From Flavobacterium zhairuonense (GTDB taxonomy: Bacteria > Bacteroidota > Bacteroidia > Flavobacteriales > Flavobacteriaceae), in contig NZ_SJSY01000066.1 of the NCBI RefSeq assembly GCF_004352915.1, forward strand, positions 62,001 through 126,000: a stretch of 64,000 bases of DNA, written 5' to 3'. The stretch's first letter is position 1. Each line of letters starts with the position of its first letter. The translations under genes were made by a program, and so were the position numbers. The notes below the pieces were generated by a model, which was not told the origin of the DNA, did not search any database, and was given only the letters and a program-made list of their open reading frames with translations. Below, piece after piece: positions 52,755 through 62,410 of the stretch.

Positions 52755-53738
52755 TTATTTTATATAGCTTGAAAAGTCTTTGTGTTCTTCTTTAGCAAGT
52801 TCTTCAGGAGATAATGATTTGAAATATTCATAGGTAATTTTCATTCCTTCTGCCCTATTTACTTTTGCTTCCCAACCCAACAATTCTTTCGCTTTTGTAG
52901 TATCTGGCTGGCGCTGTAAAGGATCGTTTATTGGCAGTGGATGATAAACCACTTTCTGGTTTGTACCTGTCAATTTTATGATTTCTTCCGCAAAATCTTT
53001 AATGGTGATTTCGTCTCGATTTCCAATGTTTACTGGATAAACGTAATCTGAATGCAATAATCTGTAAATACCTTCAACCTGATCATCTACATAACAGAAA
53101 GAACGCGTTTGCATTCCGTCTCCGAAAATCGTTAGATCTTCGCCACGTAAAGCCTGTCCTATAAAAGCAGGAATTACACGTCCGTCGTTTAATCGCATTC
53201 TTGGACCGTACGTGTTAAAAATACGCACGATTCTGGTTTCTACACCGTGAAAAGTATGGTATGCCATTGTGATAGATTCCTGAAAACGTTTTGCTTCATC
53301 ATAAACGCCACGCGGACCAATTGTATTTACGTTTCCGTAATATTCTTCAGTCTGCGGATGAACTAATGGATCTCCATAAACTTCAGAAGTTGAAGCAATC
53401 AAAATTCTTGCTTTTTTAACTCTCGCTAATCCTAATAAATTATGCGTTCCTAAAGAACCTACTTTTAAAGTCTGAATCGGAATCTTTAAATAATCAATCG
53501 GACTTGCCGGCGAAGCAAAATGCAGTATATAATCTAAATCACCCGGAATGTGAACAAACTTGGTGATATCGTGATGATAGAATTCGAAGTTTTCTAGTTT
53601 GAATAAATGTTCAATGTTTTTAAGATCGCCCGTAATCAGGTTATCCATTCCAATAACAAAATAGCCTTCTTTAATGAATCGGTCACATAAATGCGATCCT
53701 AAAAAACCTGCAGCTCCGGTAATAAGTATTCTTTTCAT
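52755..53738 (-). CDS. NAD-dependent sugar epimerase/decarboxylase, UXS-like
   Basis: A 327-residue short-chain dehydrogenase. [19 protein letters not shown] binds NAD; the catalytic pair is Tyr and Lys of YDEAKR, with the Ser/Thr of STSEVYGDP. The N-terminal third and [15 protein letters not shown] match UDP-glucuronate decarboxylase (UDP-xylose synthase) more than dTDP-glucose dehydratase. Start at the ATG at 53738 (the frame extends upstream but without homologous residues). It makes a sugar donor for the polysaccharide locus. Decarboxylase rather than dehydratase is my best reading, not certain. Confidence 0.82.
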   Translation of the reverse strand: MKRILITGAAGFLGSHLCDRFIKEGYFVIGMDNLITGDLKNIEHLFKLENFEFYHHDITKFVHIPGDLDYILHFASPASPIDYLKIPIQTLKVGSLGTHNLLGLARVKKARILIASTSEVYGDPLVHPQTEEYYGNVNTIGPRGVYDEAKRFQESITMAYHTFHGVETRIVRIFNTYGPRMRLNDGRVIPAFIGQALRGEDLTIFGDGMQTRSFCYVDDQVEGIYRLLHSDYVYPVNIGNRDEITIKDFAEEIIKLTGTNQKVVYHPLPINDPLQRQPDTTKAKELLGWEAKVNRAEGMKITYEYFKSLSPEELAKEEHKDFSSYIK

Positions 53739-53920
53739 AATTGATTTAATTGAACATTTTCGAATTTCATTTGGCAACAAAATCCAAGATAGACGCACAA
53801 ATGTACTAAAATATCTTTCCTTTCAAATGACACTTTTAACCATCTATAAAAGAAGTTTTACAATTTCAGATAATTATTAAACTCATTTATTTATTTTTAC
53901 TCACAAATTAATCCCGTATT

Positions 53921-54997
53921 TTGAAAGTTGTACATGTAATTGAGGCGCTCGGTGGTGGCGTTTATACCTATTTTAGAGATTTATCGACTTTCTTTGGAAA
54001 TGATGAAATAAACCAAAATATCGAAACCATTATTATTTATAGTGGCAATCGAAAAGAAATTGATGCTCAAAAAATAAAATCTGAGTTTTCAGATGGCGTT
54101 AAGCTGATCCAGGTCAATATGGTCCGGGAGCTTTCTCCATTTCAGGATTTAAAATCGGCTTATCAATTAACAAAAGCGCTTAAAAAAATCAATCCGGACA
54201 TTATTCATCTTCATTCTTCAAAAGCTGGAGTTTTGGGCCGTGTTGCTTATTTTTTCATGTTCAAAAAGAAAAAACTCTTCTATACCCCTCACGGATATTC
54301 GTTTTTAAGAACTGATATTTCAAGCACATTAAGAACACTTTATTGGACAATTGAAAAAAGCTTTCAGCGTTTTTTTGGTGGAACAATTGTGGCCTGTGGC
54401 GATACCGAGCAAAAAATTGCCCAAAAATTAGGACCTGCAAAATTAGTCCGAAACGGAATTGATATTGCAAATGTTCAAGAACATTATGCACCTCATCAAA
54501 ACGAAAAATTGACCATTGGAATTATGGCCAGAATTACCGCAGCCAGAAATCCCGAAATGTTTAATCAAATTGCTTTAAAGTTTCCAGATTTTAATTTTGT
54601 TTGGATTGGAGACGGTGAATTGAGACATTTAATTACAGCTCCAAACATCCGAATTACGGGCTGGATTTTAGATCGGAAAACGGTTTTAAAAGAACTTGAT
54701 AATATTGATATTTACATGCAGGTTTCTCTTTGGGAAGGTTTGCCAATTGCTGTTCTAGAAGCTATGGCATTACAAAAACCGGTTATTGCTACTAATATCA
54801 TTGGGAACAAAGATGCTGTTCTTCACAATAATACAGGTTTCCTTTTTACTGATATAGCCGAATTAGATGGTTTCTTCGAAATTTTAAAAGATGCCGAAAC
54901 TAGAGCAAAATTTGGTCAAAATGCTTTGGCAAGATGCGGAGAATTATTCGACAAAAATCAAAATTTTAAACAGCTTTTGGCGCTTTATCAAGAGTAA
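53921..54997 (+). CDS. Family 4 glycosyltransferase
   Basis: A 358-residue GT-B enzyme. The start is TTG at 53921, since MKVVHVIEALGGGVYTYFRDL is the canonical N-terminus and no ATG fits. HLHSSKAGVLGRVAYF is the acceptor-side region, and SLWEGLPIAVLEAMALQKPVI holds the donor-binding E-x7-E motif. It is the only plus-strand gene in this part of the polysaccharide locus. Its 3' end overlaps the O-antigen ligase gene on the opposite strand by 32 nt. Confidence 0.88.
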   Translation: MKVVHVIEALGGGVYTYFRDLSTFFGNDEINQNIETIIIYSGNRKEIDAQKIKSEFSDGVKLIQVNMVRELSPFQDLKSAYQLTKALKKINPDIIHLHSSKAGVLGRVAYFFMFKKKKLFYTPHGYSFLRTDISSTLRTLYWTIEKSFQRFFGGTIVACGDTEQKIAQKLGPAKLVRNGIDIANVQEHYAPHQNEKLTIGIMARITAARNPEMFNQIALKFPDFNFVWIGDGELRHLITAPNIRITGWILDRKTVLKELDNIDIYMQVSLWEGLPIAVLEAMALQKPVIATNIIGNKDAVLHNNTGFLFTDIAELDGFFEILKDAETRAKFGQNALARCGELFDKNQNFKQLLALYQE

Positions 54998-56270
54998 GTT
55001 TCTGCTGAAGCCAATAACTGGCAAAAATAGACGACCAAATGCCACTGAAGGCAATTCCGTCAAAACTAAGCAGAAAATCATCGACTAAATTTGATGTGAA
55101 AAAAATCAAGAAAAATGATAGTATCATGGCATTTTTTAAATCGTAGCCAAAGTAGCCAATTGTAAAGATGTAAAGCAGCACAACGAGTGGTCCAAGAATT
55201 CCGAACTTCAATAAAAAATCTAAAAATTGATTGTGCACTGGAAATTCATATTTAGCCAAAAAATGCTGATTGGTATCTCTATAATATTTGAATAATTCAG
55301 GTTTTCCATCTGCTGCCCCAACTCCAAAAGGAAGATTTTTAACCGATAATTCCCAAGCCGATTTCCAAATGGAAACCCTCGTAACCAGTGAATTAAAAAC
55401 CTTTATTTCGGGATGGTCGATTTCGTCTAATTTTCCAACTTTATCCATATAAGCAAAAGTAACCGACGAATATTTTTCTTTCATATAAGGATTCTTTTGA
55501 ATGAATAAAAACAAAATTCCTCCTAATAAAACAACAACTGCAAAGCCCGTCAAAAGAATCTTCTTGGGATTAATTTTGGTTCTAATTTCATAAAAGAAAA
55601 CAATCAAAAATCCGATTAAGACATTCAACAGCGCCATTCTGGTATTGACCAAAAGCACAAAGAAAAAAGAAAATAAAAAGACGCTTAGATACATAATTTT
55701 AAACCCTATTTTCTCCTTATTTTTAAAACTCTCAAAAACAAAATACAACGCACAAACCGACACAAAAGCCAAATGCATATTCAGCGCAGGTGCATGAATG
55801 CCAATGCTATCGGTAAACTGATAACCCATTTCCCATAAATCAATTTGATTGAGATATTTTTCTACTAAATCAGGAAAAAGAACAAGAAATCGGATCAAGA
55901 AAAAAAACATAATAACTGTTGTAGCAATTACATAAGTTTTAGCAATTTTAAAAAAATCTACTCGCTGATAATTTCCAATAATAAACAATGGAAAAACCAA
56001 TAACGAAGTTCTTTTTTCAATCGCCTTTATTCCTTGGACAAATGAATCATTGTTCCAAAAAAGCAACAACTCCAGTAAAACTGGTGAAGCAATACAAGCG
56101 ATCAAAATGAATTGTTTTTTTGAATATTTCAATTTCTTGAAAAACACTAAATTAAATACCGCAAACAAAATAATCAGCAATGAGCACGGTTTCCTGAAAA
56201 TCATCGCAACGGCCATTAAACACAAGAAAAAGTGAAATATTTTATTGAAGTTCTTTTCGGAAATGGTCAT
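54966..56270 (-). CDS. O-antigen ligase-like membrane protein
   Basis: A 434-residue protein with about 11 helices and a large outer loop (about 270-365) with the Wzy_C/WaaL pattern (HNQFLDFLLKFGILGPLVVL). It ligates or polymerises glycan on the periplasmic side. The frame continues to a TTG at 56282, but the ATG at 56270 fits the first helix better. It overlaps the Wzy-like gene upstream by 29 nt and the plus-strand GT4 by 32 nt. A ligase and a polymerase are hard to tell apart by eye. Confidence 0.82.
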   Translation of the reverse strand: MTISEKNFNKIFHFFLCLMAVAMIFRKPCSLLIILFAVFNLVFFKKLKYSKKQFILIACIASPVLLELLLFWNNDSFVQGIKAIEKRTSLLVFPLFIIGNYQRVDFFKIAKTYVIATTVIMFFFLIRFLVLFPDLVEKYLNQIDLWEMGYQFTDSIGIHAPALNMHLAFVSVCALYFVFESFKNKEKIGFKIMYLSVFLFSFFFVLLVNTRMALLNVLIGFLIVFFYEIRTKINPKKILLTGFAVVVLLGGILFLFIQKNPYMKEKYSSVTFAYMDKVGKLDEIDHPEIKVFNSLVTRVSIWKSAWELSVKNLPFGVGAADGKPELFKYYRDTNQHFLAKYEFPVHNQFLDFLLKFGILGPLVVLLYIFTIGYFGYDLKNAMILSFFLIFFTSNLVDDFLLSFDGIAFSGIWSSIFASYWLQQKLTLDKAPKAV

Positions 56271-57306
56271 AATAAAGTGCAAAATAGATTAAAGGAAAAA
56301 TCCCAATTTTGTGTCGGATCGAGGAACCTAAATCAGGTTCAAAAACGCTTTGGAGAATGAAAAAAGAAAACAAAATGAACATAATCAAAAGTTCGTAACG
56401 ATACTTTTTTCTTTCTTGTAAACATATAGAAAATCGCACTAACAAAATATAAAACAGCAAAAGCTGCCAAATTACAAAAACAATAATTTGAGGCGAAAGA
56501 ATATGTTTTAACCCATTCAAAGGCAGATTTACAGTAAAAAAACCATAAAAAATGCCAATTGCTTCTCCGTACCAAGTATCTGTTTTTACTGGCGAAGTGA
56601 TCATTGAATTGGCATCTGCAGAAACCATTCTCGAGCTATTTACCACTTCCCTACTGATTTCAGAAAAATATTTCCCTTTTAAAACACCATAACTCAAAGA
56701 GAGAAAAACCGCAATCAGCAAACCATAAAAAATCGTACTGACGGTTTTATTTTTAAAATTGATGAAACTCACCAAATACATTCCGCCACCAACAACGGGA
56801 ATCAAAGCAAAATAAGGACGATATAAGGCTCCAAAAAGTATTAAAAGCAACGAGGCAATCAAAATTGTTTTTCGGAACGAAAATCGCTCGTTTCGGCACA
56901 ATAAAACAATTACGGCTATAAACAAATAGGTAATAAATTCCTTCGACGGCATCGAGATGAAAATTGCAATCATAAAAATGCCCAGATACACTAAAATGTT
57001 TTTGACATTCAGTTTTTCAAAATTATCTGGAATACCTATTTTGTATAAAATATAAATTAAAACCGGAAATTGAATCAACGCAATTATTGGAAAAGGAAGA
57101 TGCCTAAAACCAATCATTTTATAAAACAAAATCGTAAGTGGATAACTTCCTAAATAACCAATTTCATTGTATTTGTCGTAAATAATAATTGCGGTATCGT
57201 AGAAAAATTTTGGAGGCAAAATAAAACAAGACAGAAGTGCCACAACTAAATTAGCTGTCGTAATTAGCAAAAATGCCACTGTACTTTTTTTAACTAATAA
57301 TTGCAT
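56242..57306 (-). CDS. Wzy-like membrane protein, unknown role
   Basis: A 354-residue protein with ~10 helices (ITTANLVVALLSCFILPPKFF first), no clear family motif. It lies between GT2 and the O-antigen ligase-like gene and overlaps the latter by 29 nt. The position and topology suggest a polysaccharide polymerase (Wzy/EpsG type). If it is the polymerase, the downstream gene is the ligase. ATG start at 57306. Confidence 0.6.
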   Translation of the reverse strand: MQLLVKKSTVAFLLITTANLVVALLSCFILPPKFFYDTAIIIYDKYNEIGYLGSYPLTILFYKMIGFRHLPFPIIALIQFPVLIYILYKIGIPDNFEKLNVKNILVYLGIFMIAIFISMPSKEFITYLFIAVIVLLCRNERFSFRKTILIASLLLILFGALYRPYFALIPVVGGGMYLVSFINFKNKTVSTIFYGLLIAVFLSLSYGVLKGKYFSEISREVVNSSRMVSADANSMITSPVKTDTWYGEAIGIFYGFFTVNLPLNGLKHILSPQIIVFVIWQLLLFYILLVRFSICLQERKKYRYELLIMFILFSFFILQSVFEPDLGSSIRHKIGIFPLIYFALYYDHFRKELQ

Positions 57307-57315
57307 TTTTCTATT

Positions 57316-58335
57316 TTATTTTGAAGCTCTACGTTTTTTGTTCAGGCTTCTTTTTAATCGGTAACCATTCAAAAAGAAAATCAAAGTCTTGAAAGATAAA
57401 AATTTATAAAATTTCATCACTTTATCTACTTTTATGTTGCGTCCTTTTTTAAGAAGATATTTCCAAGAAATCAAATCATCCCAAATCTGTTTTTGCGATT
57501 CCGTCGACAAAACATAAAAATCTTTTAGAATTACGACATAATTGCAAGCCCAATAATTTTCTATTGCTTTATTTAATTTTTCTGATTCCGTTTTCTCCGA
57601 ATACAATCCGTCTTTTACCATTTCATAAACATCTTCAATATGTTTGGCGCTAACAGCTGTCGTTATAGAACCTTGACGCGCCTGACGATAGACATAAAAT
57701 GATTTCGAGTAAATATTAAAAGTCTTGATATAATACATCAATTTTCCGCACCATTCAATGTCTTCTGATTTTCTTCCGACAGGAAAAAACAATTCATTTT
57801 CAATTAAAATGGATCTCTTAATTACTTTGTCCCAAGCCGAAGCAACATATAAATCATAAAAAACCAGCTTCAGAATTTCGTCTTCAAATTTTCCGTTTTT
57901 GGTTTTTATAAATCGCTGATTGTATTTGCAATTAATATCGTTTTCTGAAAAAAATCGGCTTTCTTCGTGAAGGATTATATCGGGCTTTGTCTGAGAAATT
58001 ATTTTACTCAAATCGTCTAAAGCCTGTTTTCCTTGCCAATAATCATCGCTGTCGGTAAAAATGATATAATCGCCTTTTGCTGCTTTTAATCCCGTATTTC
58101 TGGCATCAGATAAACCGCCGTTTTCTTTGTCAATGAGAGTTATCTGAGGAAATTTTTGCTTGTATTTTTGACAAATTTCCAACGAAGAATCGGTTGATCC
58201 GTCGTTGACTAAAATAAGTTCAAAATCAGAAAAAGTTTGGCACAAAACACTATCTAAACATTGTGGCAAATAAGCCTCAACGTTATAAACCGGAATAATA
58301 ATACTAAAAAGCAAAGTCTCTTTCTCTATGTTCAT
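57316..58335 (-). CDS. Family 2 glycosyltransferase
   Basis: A 339-residue GT-A enzyme: FSIIIPVYNVEAYLPQCLDS, LILVNDGSTDSSLEI (nucleotide site) and YIIFTDSDDYW (DxD metal site). The C-terminus is longer and basic (KKGRNIKVDKV). It lies 11 nt after the flippase gene and 9 nt before the Wzy-like gene, so all three are one operon. Acceptor unknown. Confidence 0.9.
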   Translation of the reverse strand: MNIEKETLLFSIIIPVYNVEAYLPQCLDSVLCQTFSDFELILVNDGSTDSSLEICQKYKQKFPQITLIDKENGGLSDARNTGLKAAKGDYIIFTDSDDYWQGKQALDDLSKIISQTKPDIILHEESRFFSENDINCKYNQRFIKTKNGKFEDEILKLVFYDLYVASAWDKVIKRSILIENELFFPVGRKSEDIEWCGKLMYYIKTFNIYSKSFYVYRQARQGSITTAVSAKHIEDVYEMVKDGLYSEKTESEKLNKAIENYWACNYVVILKDFYVLSTESQKQIWDDLISWKYLLKKGRNIKVDKVMKFYKFLSFKTLIFFLNGYRLKRSLNKKRRASK

Positions 58336-58346
58336 AGCATAATTTT

Positions 58347-59651
58347 TTAATGCAAAAACACTTTTATTTTGTCTTTTCGATAAATAACAATTGCCACAAC
58401 AAGATTCCAGAAAAAAGAACTTGAAACAAATGCAATTGCACCGCCAGTCATTCCGTAAATCGGAATTAAAAATCGGTTTAAAGTGAAATTAACAATGACT
58501 GCCAAAATCAAAATAATCTGAAAAATGTGTTGTCTTCCCGTCATATTCAAATAAACTGATGCTGTACCAAATGCCGAACAAATTCCCTGACCAATAAGCA
58601 ATATCAAAAATGCCTGCTGTGCCACAATATATTGATGCCCAAAAATGGACAAAATTGATTTTGAAAAATAACTTATCAGCAAGATAACCGGCAACGTTAT
58701 CATTAAAATTAAACGAGCACTTTTTCTTGACACTTCACTTAATTCTGCTGTTTTGTGACTCGCAAATAACTCCGCAATTTTAGCCGAAACGGTGATATTT
58801 ATACTTACGATTATGATCGAGATAATCGTCATTATTTTAACTCCAACGGAATAAAATGCGACAGTTTCATCGTTTCGGTATTTCTTCAAAAACATGATAT
58901 CAAAACACATTAATAAAAACATTGCCATTGCACTGATGGCAATTGGATATGATTTTAAAAATACTTCTTTATGCGTAATTTTTTCTATTGTTTCTAAAAC
59001 CGTCTTTTTTCGGAAATAAACTAAAACTAAAGCAGTACTCACAACGGCCAGAAAAACAAATCCCAACAAAAAAACATCAACTAAATATTCTTGTTCGTGC
59101 CAATAAAACAAAACTATAGAGCCAATAATCAGCGGAATATATTTGATGATATTTCGAAACAACTCGGCTACATATAATTTATCCAAAGCTCTGAAAACTT
59201 CGGTGTTTAAAATTGATAAACCCGAGAAAAACAAGGCTCCCGCTCCTTTCAGTAAAATCGAATATACTTCTGGATCTGAAAAATAATTATTGATCGTTTC
59301 TTTACTGATAATAGCAATTATGAGTAATACCAACAATGAAGTTCCAAAAAGCATTAGAACCATTTTTGTGTATATATTTTTTAGTTCTTCGAGCGCATTT
59401 TGACTTGCTAATTTCCCTTTGAAATATATAATCGACTGGTCAAAACCCAGCAAACACATACTCCCGATGGATAATAGAAAAGAACGTACAAAATCATACT
59501 GGCCAACTAATTTTGGGTTGTAGGTTTTGGTCAGGAAAACTGTAAATCCAAATAAAAGCAATGCGCCAAAAACACGTAATGATAAAGTACCAAAGCTTTG
59601 TCTTAAAAACTTATTCTTTGAAAATCTTTCGAAAATAGAACTGGCTTTCAA
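58347..59651 (-). CDS. Polysaccharide flippase (Wzx-like)
   Basis: A 434-residue protein with ~12-14 helices of the MVF/Wzx superfamily. The start is TTG at 59651 (MKASSIFERFSKNKFLRQSFG). YPIAISAMAMFLLMCFDIMFL is the second-half repeat. It lies 5 nt after the Wzz-like gene and belongs to the same operon. It probably flips the lipid-linked repeat unit made by the neighbouring GT enzymes. Second flippase in the window; the first is at 21824. Confidence 0.86.
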   Translation of the reverse strand: MKASSIFERFSKNKFLRQSFGTLSLRVFGALLLFGFTVFLTKTYNPKLVGQYDFVRSFLLSIGSMCLLGFDQSIIYFKGKLASQNALEELKNIYTKMVLMLFGTSLLVLLIIAIISKETINNYFSDPEVYSILLKGAGALFFSGLSILNTEVFRALDKLYVAELFRNIIKYIPLIIGSIVLFYWHEQEYLVDVFLLGFVFLAVVSTALVLVYFRKKTVLETIEKITHKEVFLKSYPIAISAMAMFLLMCFDIMFLKKYRNDETVAFYSVGVKIMTIISIIIVSINITVSAKIAELFASHKTAELSEVSRKSARLILMITLPVILLISYFSKSILSIFGHQYIVAQQAFLILLIGQGICSAFGTASVYLNMTGRQHIFQIILILAVIVNFTLNRFLIPIYGMTGGAIAFVSSSFFWNLVVAIVIYRKDKIKVFLH

Positions 59652-59656
59652 TTCTT

Positions 59657-60634
59657 TTAGAGTTGATTTGCTTGTGAAAGGGCAAGCTGTTTACGGTAAA
59701 ATCTTCGAAACAAACTAATTACAACAAAAATAAAAATAAAGAAAAGCGGCAACCAAATTTTAAAGTTTCCGTTTACAACTCTATTTTCATTTATGTTAAG
59801 CGTCGAATTGATTTCTTTAATCGTTTTATCAAAACTGATTAATTTAATTTTGTTTTTTCCTTGTTCTAAAATCAGTTTTTGTTTCGTTTTTAAAATGTCA
59901 TTCAGTTGCAAATTTTCATTGTAATACACTACTTTATCATTTTTCGCAGTGCTCGAAAGACCTTTTAAAACTTGATCAATCTGTGAAATAATGGTATCGT
60001 TTTGAGCGATTTCACGTTCCAGATTTTTGTATCCAATTTTTTGAGCCGCATCATAATATGCTGAATTATTCAAGAATTTTAGTAGCGGTTCAACAACATC
60101 TTTTTCACTTATTTCTTGATTTGAAGTAAAAGTAATGGTGTGAAAAGTGTAATTTTTGCTGGTAACATTATCTTCAAGTACCTTTTTTATTTCGCCTGTT
60201 TCGGCCATTAATTTAATCAGTTCAAAGTTTTGTTCTTTGTCTTCAATAAATTTATAAACATCTGGAACTGGCTTGATTTCAATATTTTTTGGAAAATTTC
60301 GATTTGAAGTTCCAAAAACATGTACTAAAAAATCAACATCCCCGGCGGCGATTTTAGCCTGAATCAAATTGATTTTGGCGTATAAATAATCGGCACTTTC
60401 AAAATTTGGAGTTACAACAATCTGGTTTTTAAAAGATTTTTTATTCGAATCCAAATAAAATCCAAGAGCAACTCCAAGTACAAACAAAATCAAGACCTGA
60501 ATCCAGTTTCGGATAAAAAACTGAATTGCTCTAAAAATAGATCTATTTATACGGTCGAAAAAACCTCCAATGCTTTTTGAAAGCTGAAAAATATCGATTT
60601 CCTGATCTTGATTTTGGGGTACTTTTGTACTCAT
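59657..60634 (-). CDS. Wzz-like chain-length regulator
   Basis: A 325-residue protein with a helix at about 42-62 (WIQVLILFVLGVALGFYLDS), a long periplasmic coiled coil, and a second helix at about 285-308 (KIWLPLFFIFIFVVISLF). This two-helix hairpin layout is that of Wzz/PCP chain-length determinants. ATG start at 60634, 7 nt after the stop of the upstream gene. No kinase domain, so it would act on a Wzy-type polymerisation. Confidence 0.8.
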   Translation of the reverse strand: MSTKVPQNQDQEIDIFQLSKSIGGFFDRINRSIFRAIQFFIRNWIQVLILFVLGVALGFYLDSNKKSFKNQIVVTPNFESADYLYAKINLIQAKIAAGDVDFLVHVFGTSNRNFPKNIEIKPVPDVYKFIEDKEQNFELIKLMAETGEIKKVLEDNVTSKNYTFHTITFTSNQEISEKDVVEPLLKFLNNSAYYDAAQKIGYKNLEREIAQNDTIISQIDQVLKGLSSTAKNDKVVYYNENLQLNDILKTKQKLILEQGKNKIKLISFDKTIKEINSTLNINENRVVNGNFKIWLPLFFIFIFVVISLFRRFYRKQLALSQANQL

Positions 60635-60641
60635 TGATGTT

Positions 60642-62321
60642 CTATTTTACGTTGAAAATTTGTTCCAAAATTTTAATGGTAATCAAATAAGTTGGCTTAA
60701 CTCCAGTTGTTCCTAATCCGCCTGAAGCCAATGTGCTTCCGGTTTCCAAAGGATTATCTGAAGCATAATAAGCATAACGAACTTTAATATCGTGTGGCAC
60801 ACTTTTCCTGATTTTTGATGCCGACTGAATGGCTTTTTGGTAATAGGAACCTTCCATTTCAAGGCCGATTACGCCCCAAGTTGATTCGTGAAAAAATTTC
60901 AATAAATCTCTGTTTTGCAACGAAGTTCCTAAAACCGTAACCATTGCGCCTTCGTAAACGTCAATATCATTTCCTCTAAACATATCACCGGTTAATTCAT
61001 TTTCGAAGAAATAATTATCGGCAGTTCCTTCGTTTATATGCGCAGTCGGAATCATAATATCGCCTTTTCCGCCTTCCAAAATTCCAGCTTTACCCATAAT
61101 CGAAACCGATTTTACGTTCAGCAAAGTTTCTTTTTTAAATGGTTTCAAAAGCTCATCGATGGTTTCATACGCTTGTTCTCCAAACGCATAATCCATTACA
61201 ATAATAACCGGTTTTTCTTCGCCTACATTTGCGTTTGAAAATGCCGTTTTTGACCAGTCAATTTTGGCTGTATCAAAAATCTGAACATCAATATTGGTCC
61301 CTGAGCAATCTGGAAGCGAAATCATTCCGTTTTTCAAAGCCAGTTCTTCAACTTGTCCTCTTATTTCTTTTGAACCGGAACCACTTAATTCTTCATAAAT
61401 ATGAAAATCGCTTTTGCCTTTGTATTTTGATGTCAATAATGGCGTAGCAAAAATCGAGTTCATCACACTATGCATATTTGCACTAATAACATGAATCGGG
61501 CGTTTTAAAAGATCGTTTGCTTTAAGAACTTCTTTGATGTTTGTTGCCCAGATTTCTCCATGAATATGGTGTCCCAAACGCTCGCGCAAAACCGGACTAA
61601 AAGTGATTGTACGTTTATTATTTTCGACAATTTCTTCGATTGCTAATTTCCCTAACCAATAAATTACGTGCAAGAAACGATCAGGCGCATTTTCTGAACC
61701 GAAAGCGTCATAAATATCCAAAACCTCTTCAAAAGTTCTAGCCAAAATATTGGCAACGTGCGAAATTGCTTTTTCTTTTTCAATCTGCGAAAGCTTTTTT
61801 GTCTGCGTAACAGCTTGTTCTAGTTTTAGCCAATCGCGAGAAACTTCACCTCCATCGTCAATTAAAACTCTATTTTTGATTTTATGAGATTCGATGAAAA
61901 TGAAAGTCAAATGCGTCAGAATATCATAAATGTCTGAACGTCCGCGTGTGATTTCGACATTCATTTGTTCTTCGTCAATTCGGTAACAATTTCTTCTTCT
62001 TTTTGGCGGAACAATTGGCTGAAAATGCGATTTTGAATATCCTTCATCTGACGTTAAGTTGATAAATCTACATTGTTCAATTCCTATTGGAAGACGTTCT
62101 ATAACATATAGAAGTCCGTTTAATTCTACTTTTTCCTCGGCAATATTTCCATAGATTTCAGGACGTAGTGCCAATAATGATTCTCTTAAACTGTCGCCAG
62201 AAACTCCCATTGGTTTATAAAAACCACGGTTGAATAAATGACGCATTGTAATGTACATTTTTTCTATCGCCGCAGATGATTCCTGTGCTCTTGATCTTGA
62301 TATATGTTTGGTTTCTTTCAT
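60642..62321 (-). CDS. Two-domain protein with nucleosidase-like C-terminus (DUF6909-like)
   Basis: A 559-residue protein. Residues 1-~260 are a helical domain of unknown type. Residues ~270-559 look like a nucleoside phosphorylase/nucleosidase fold: VIGLEMEGSYY (Glu488, Glu490) mirrors the MEG/MES motif of AMP nucleosidase and MTAN. YYASDNPLE (Asp522) mirrors their catalytic SD motif, and MGKAGILEGGKGDIMIP recalls the phosphate/ribose loop. I recall a family name DUF6909 (unverified). It heads the polysaccharide operon, 7 nt before the Wzz-like gene, an unexpected place for a nucleosidase. Confidence 0.7.
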   Translation of the reverse strand: MKETKHISRSRAQESSAAIEKMYITMRHLFNRGFYKPMGVSGDSLRESLLALRPEIYGNIAEEKVELNGLLYVIERLPIGIEQCRFINLTSDEGYSKSHFQPIVPPKRRRNCYRIDEEQMNVEITRGRSDIYDILTHLTFIFIESHKIKNRVLIDDGGEVSRDWLKLEQAVTQTKKLSQIEKEKAISHVANILARTFEEVLDIYDAFGSENAPDRFLHVIYWLGKLAIEEIVENNKRTITFSPVLRERLGHHIHGEIWATNIKEVLKANDLLKRPIHVISANMHSVMNSIFATPLLTSKYKGKSDFHIYEELSGSGSKEIRGQVEELALKNGMISLPDCSGTNIDVQIFDTAKIDWSKTAFSNANVGEEKPVIIVMDYAFGEQAYETIDELLKPFKKETLLNVKSVSIMGKAGILEGGKGDIMIPTAHINEGTADNYFFENELTGDMFRGNDIDVYEGAMVTVLGTSLQNRDLLKFFHESTWGVIGLEMEGSYYQKAIQSASKIRKSVPHDIKVRYAYYASDNPLETGSTLASGGLGTTGVKPTYLITIKILEQIFNVK

Positions 62322-62367
62322 GCTATTCTATATTTATAAACTCAAATGTAAATTCAAATGTAAGCGA

Positions 62368-62387
62368 ATACAAGGCATGCCTTGTAT
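62368..62387. repeat. 20-bp REP-like palindrome beside the RAYT gene
   Basis: ATACAAGGCATGCCTTGTAT, a perfect palindrome, 24 nt past the RAYT stop codon. It matches the core of the one inside the gene at 62690-62709. Confidence 0.85.
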
Positions 62388-62410
62388 CTACAATATCATT
62401 TTTTTTTTAA

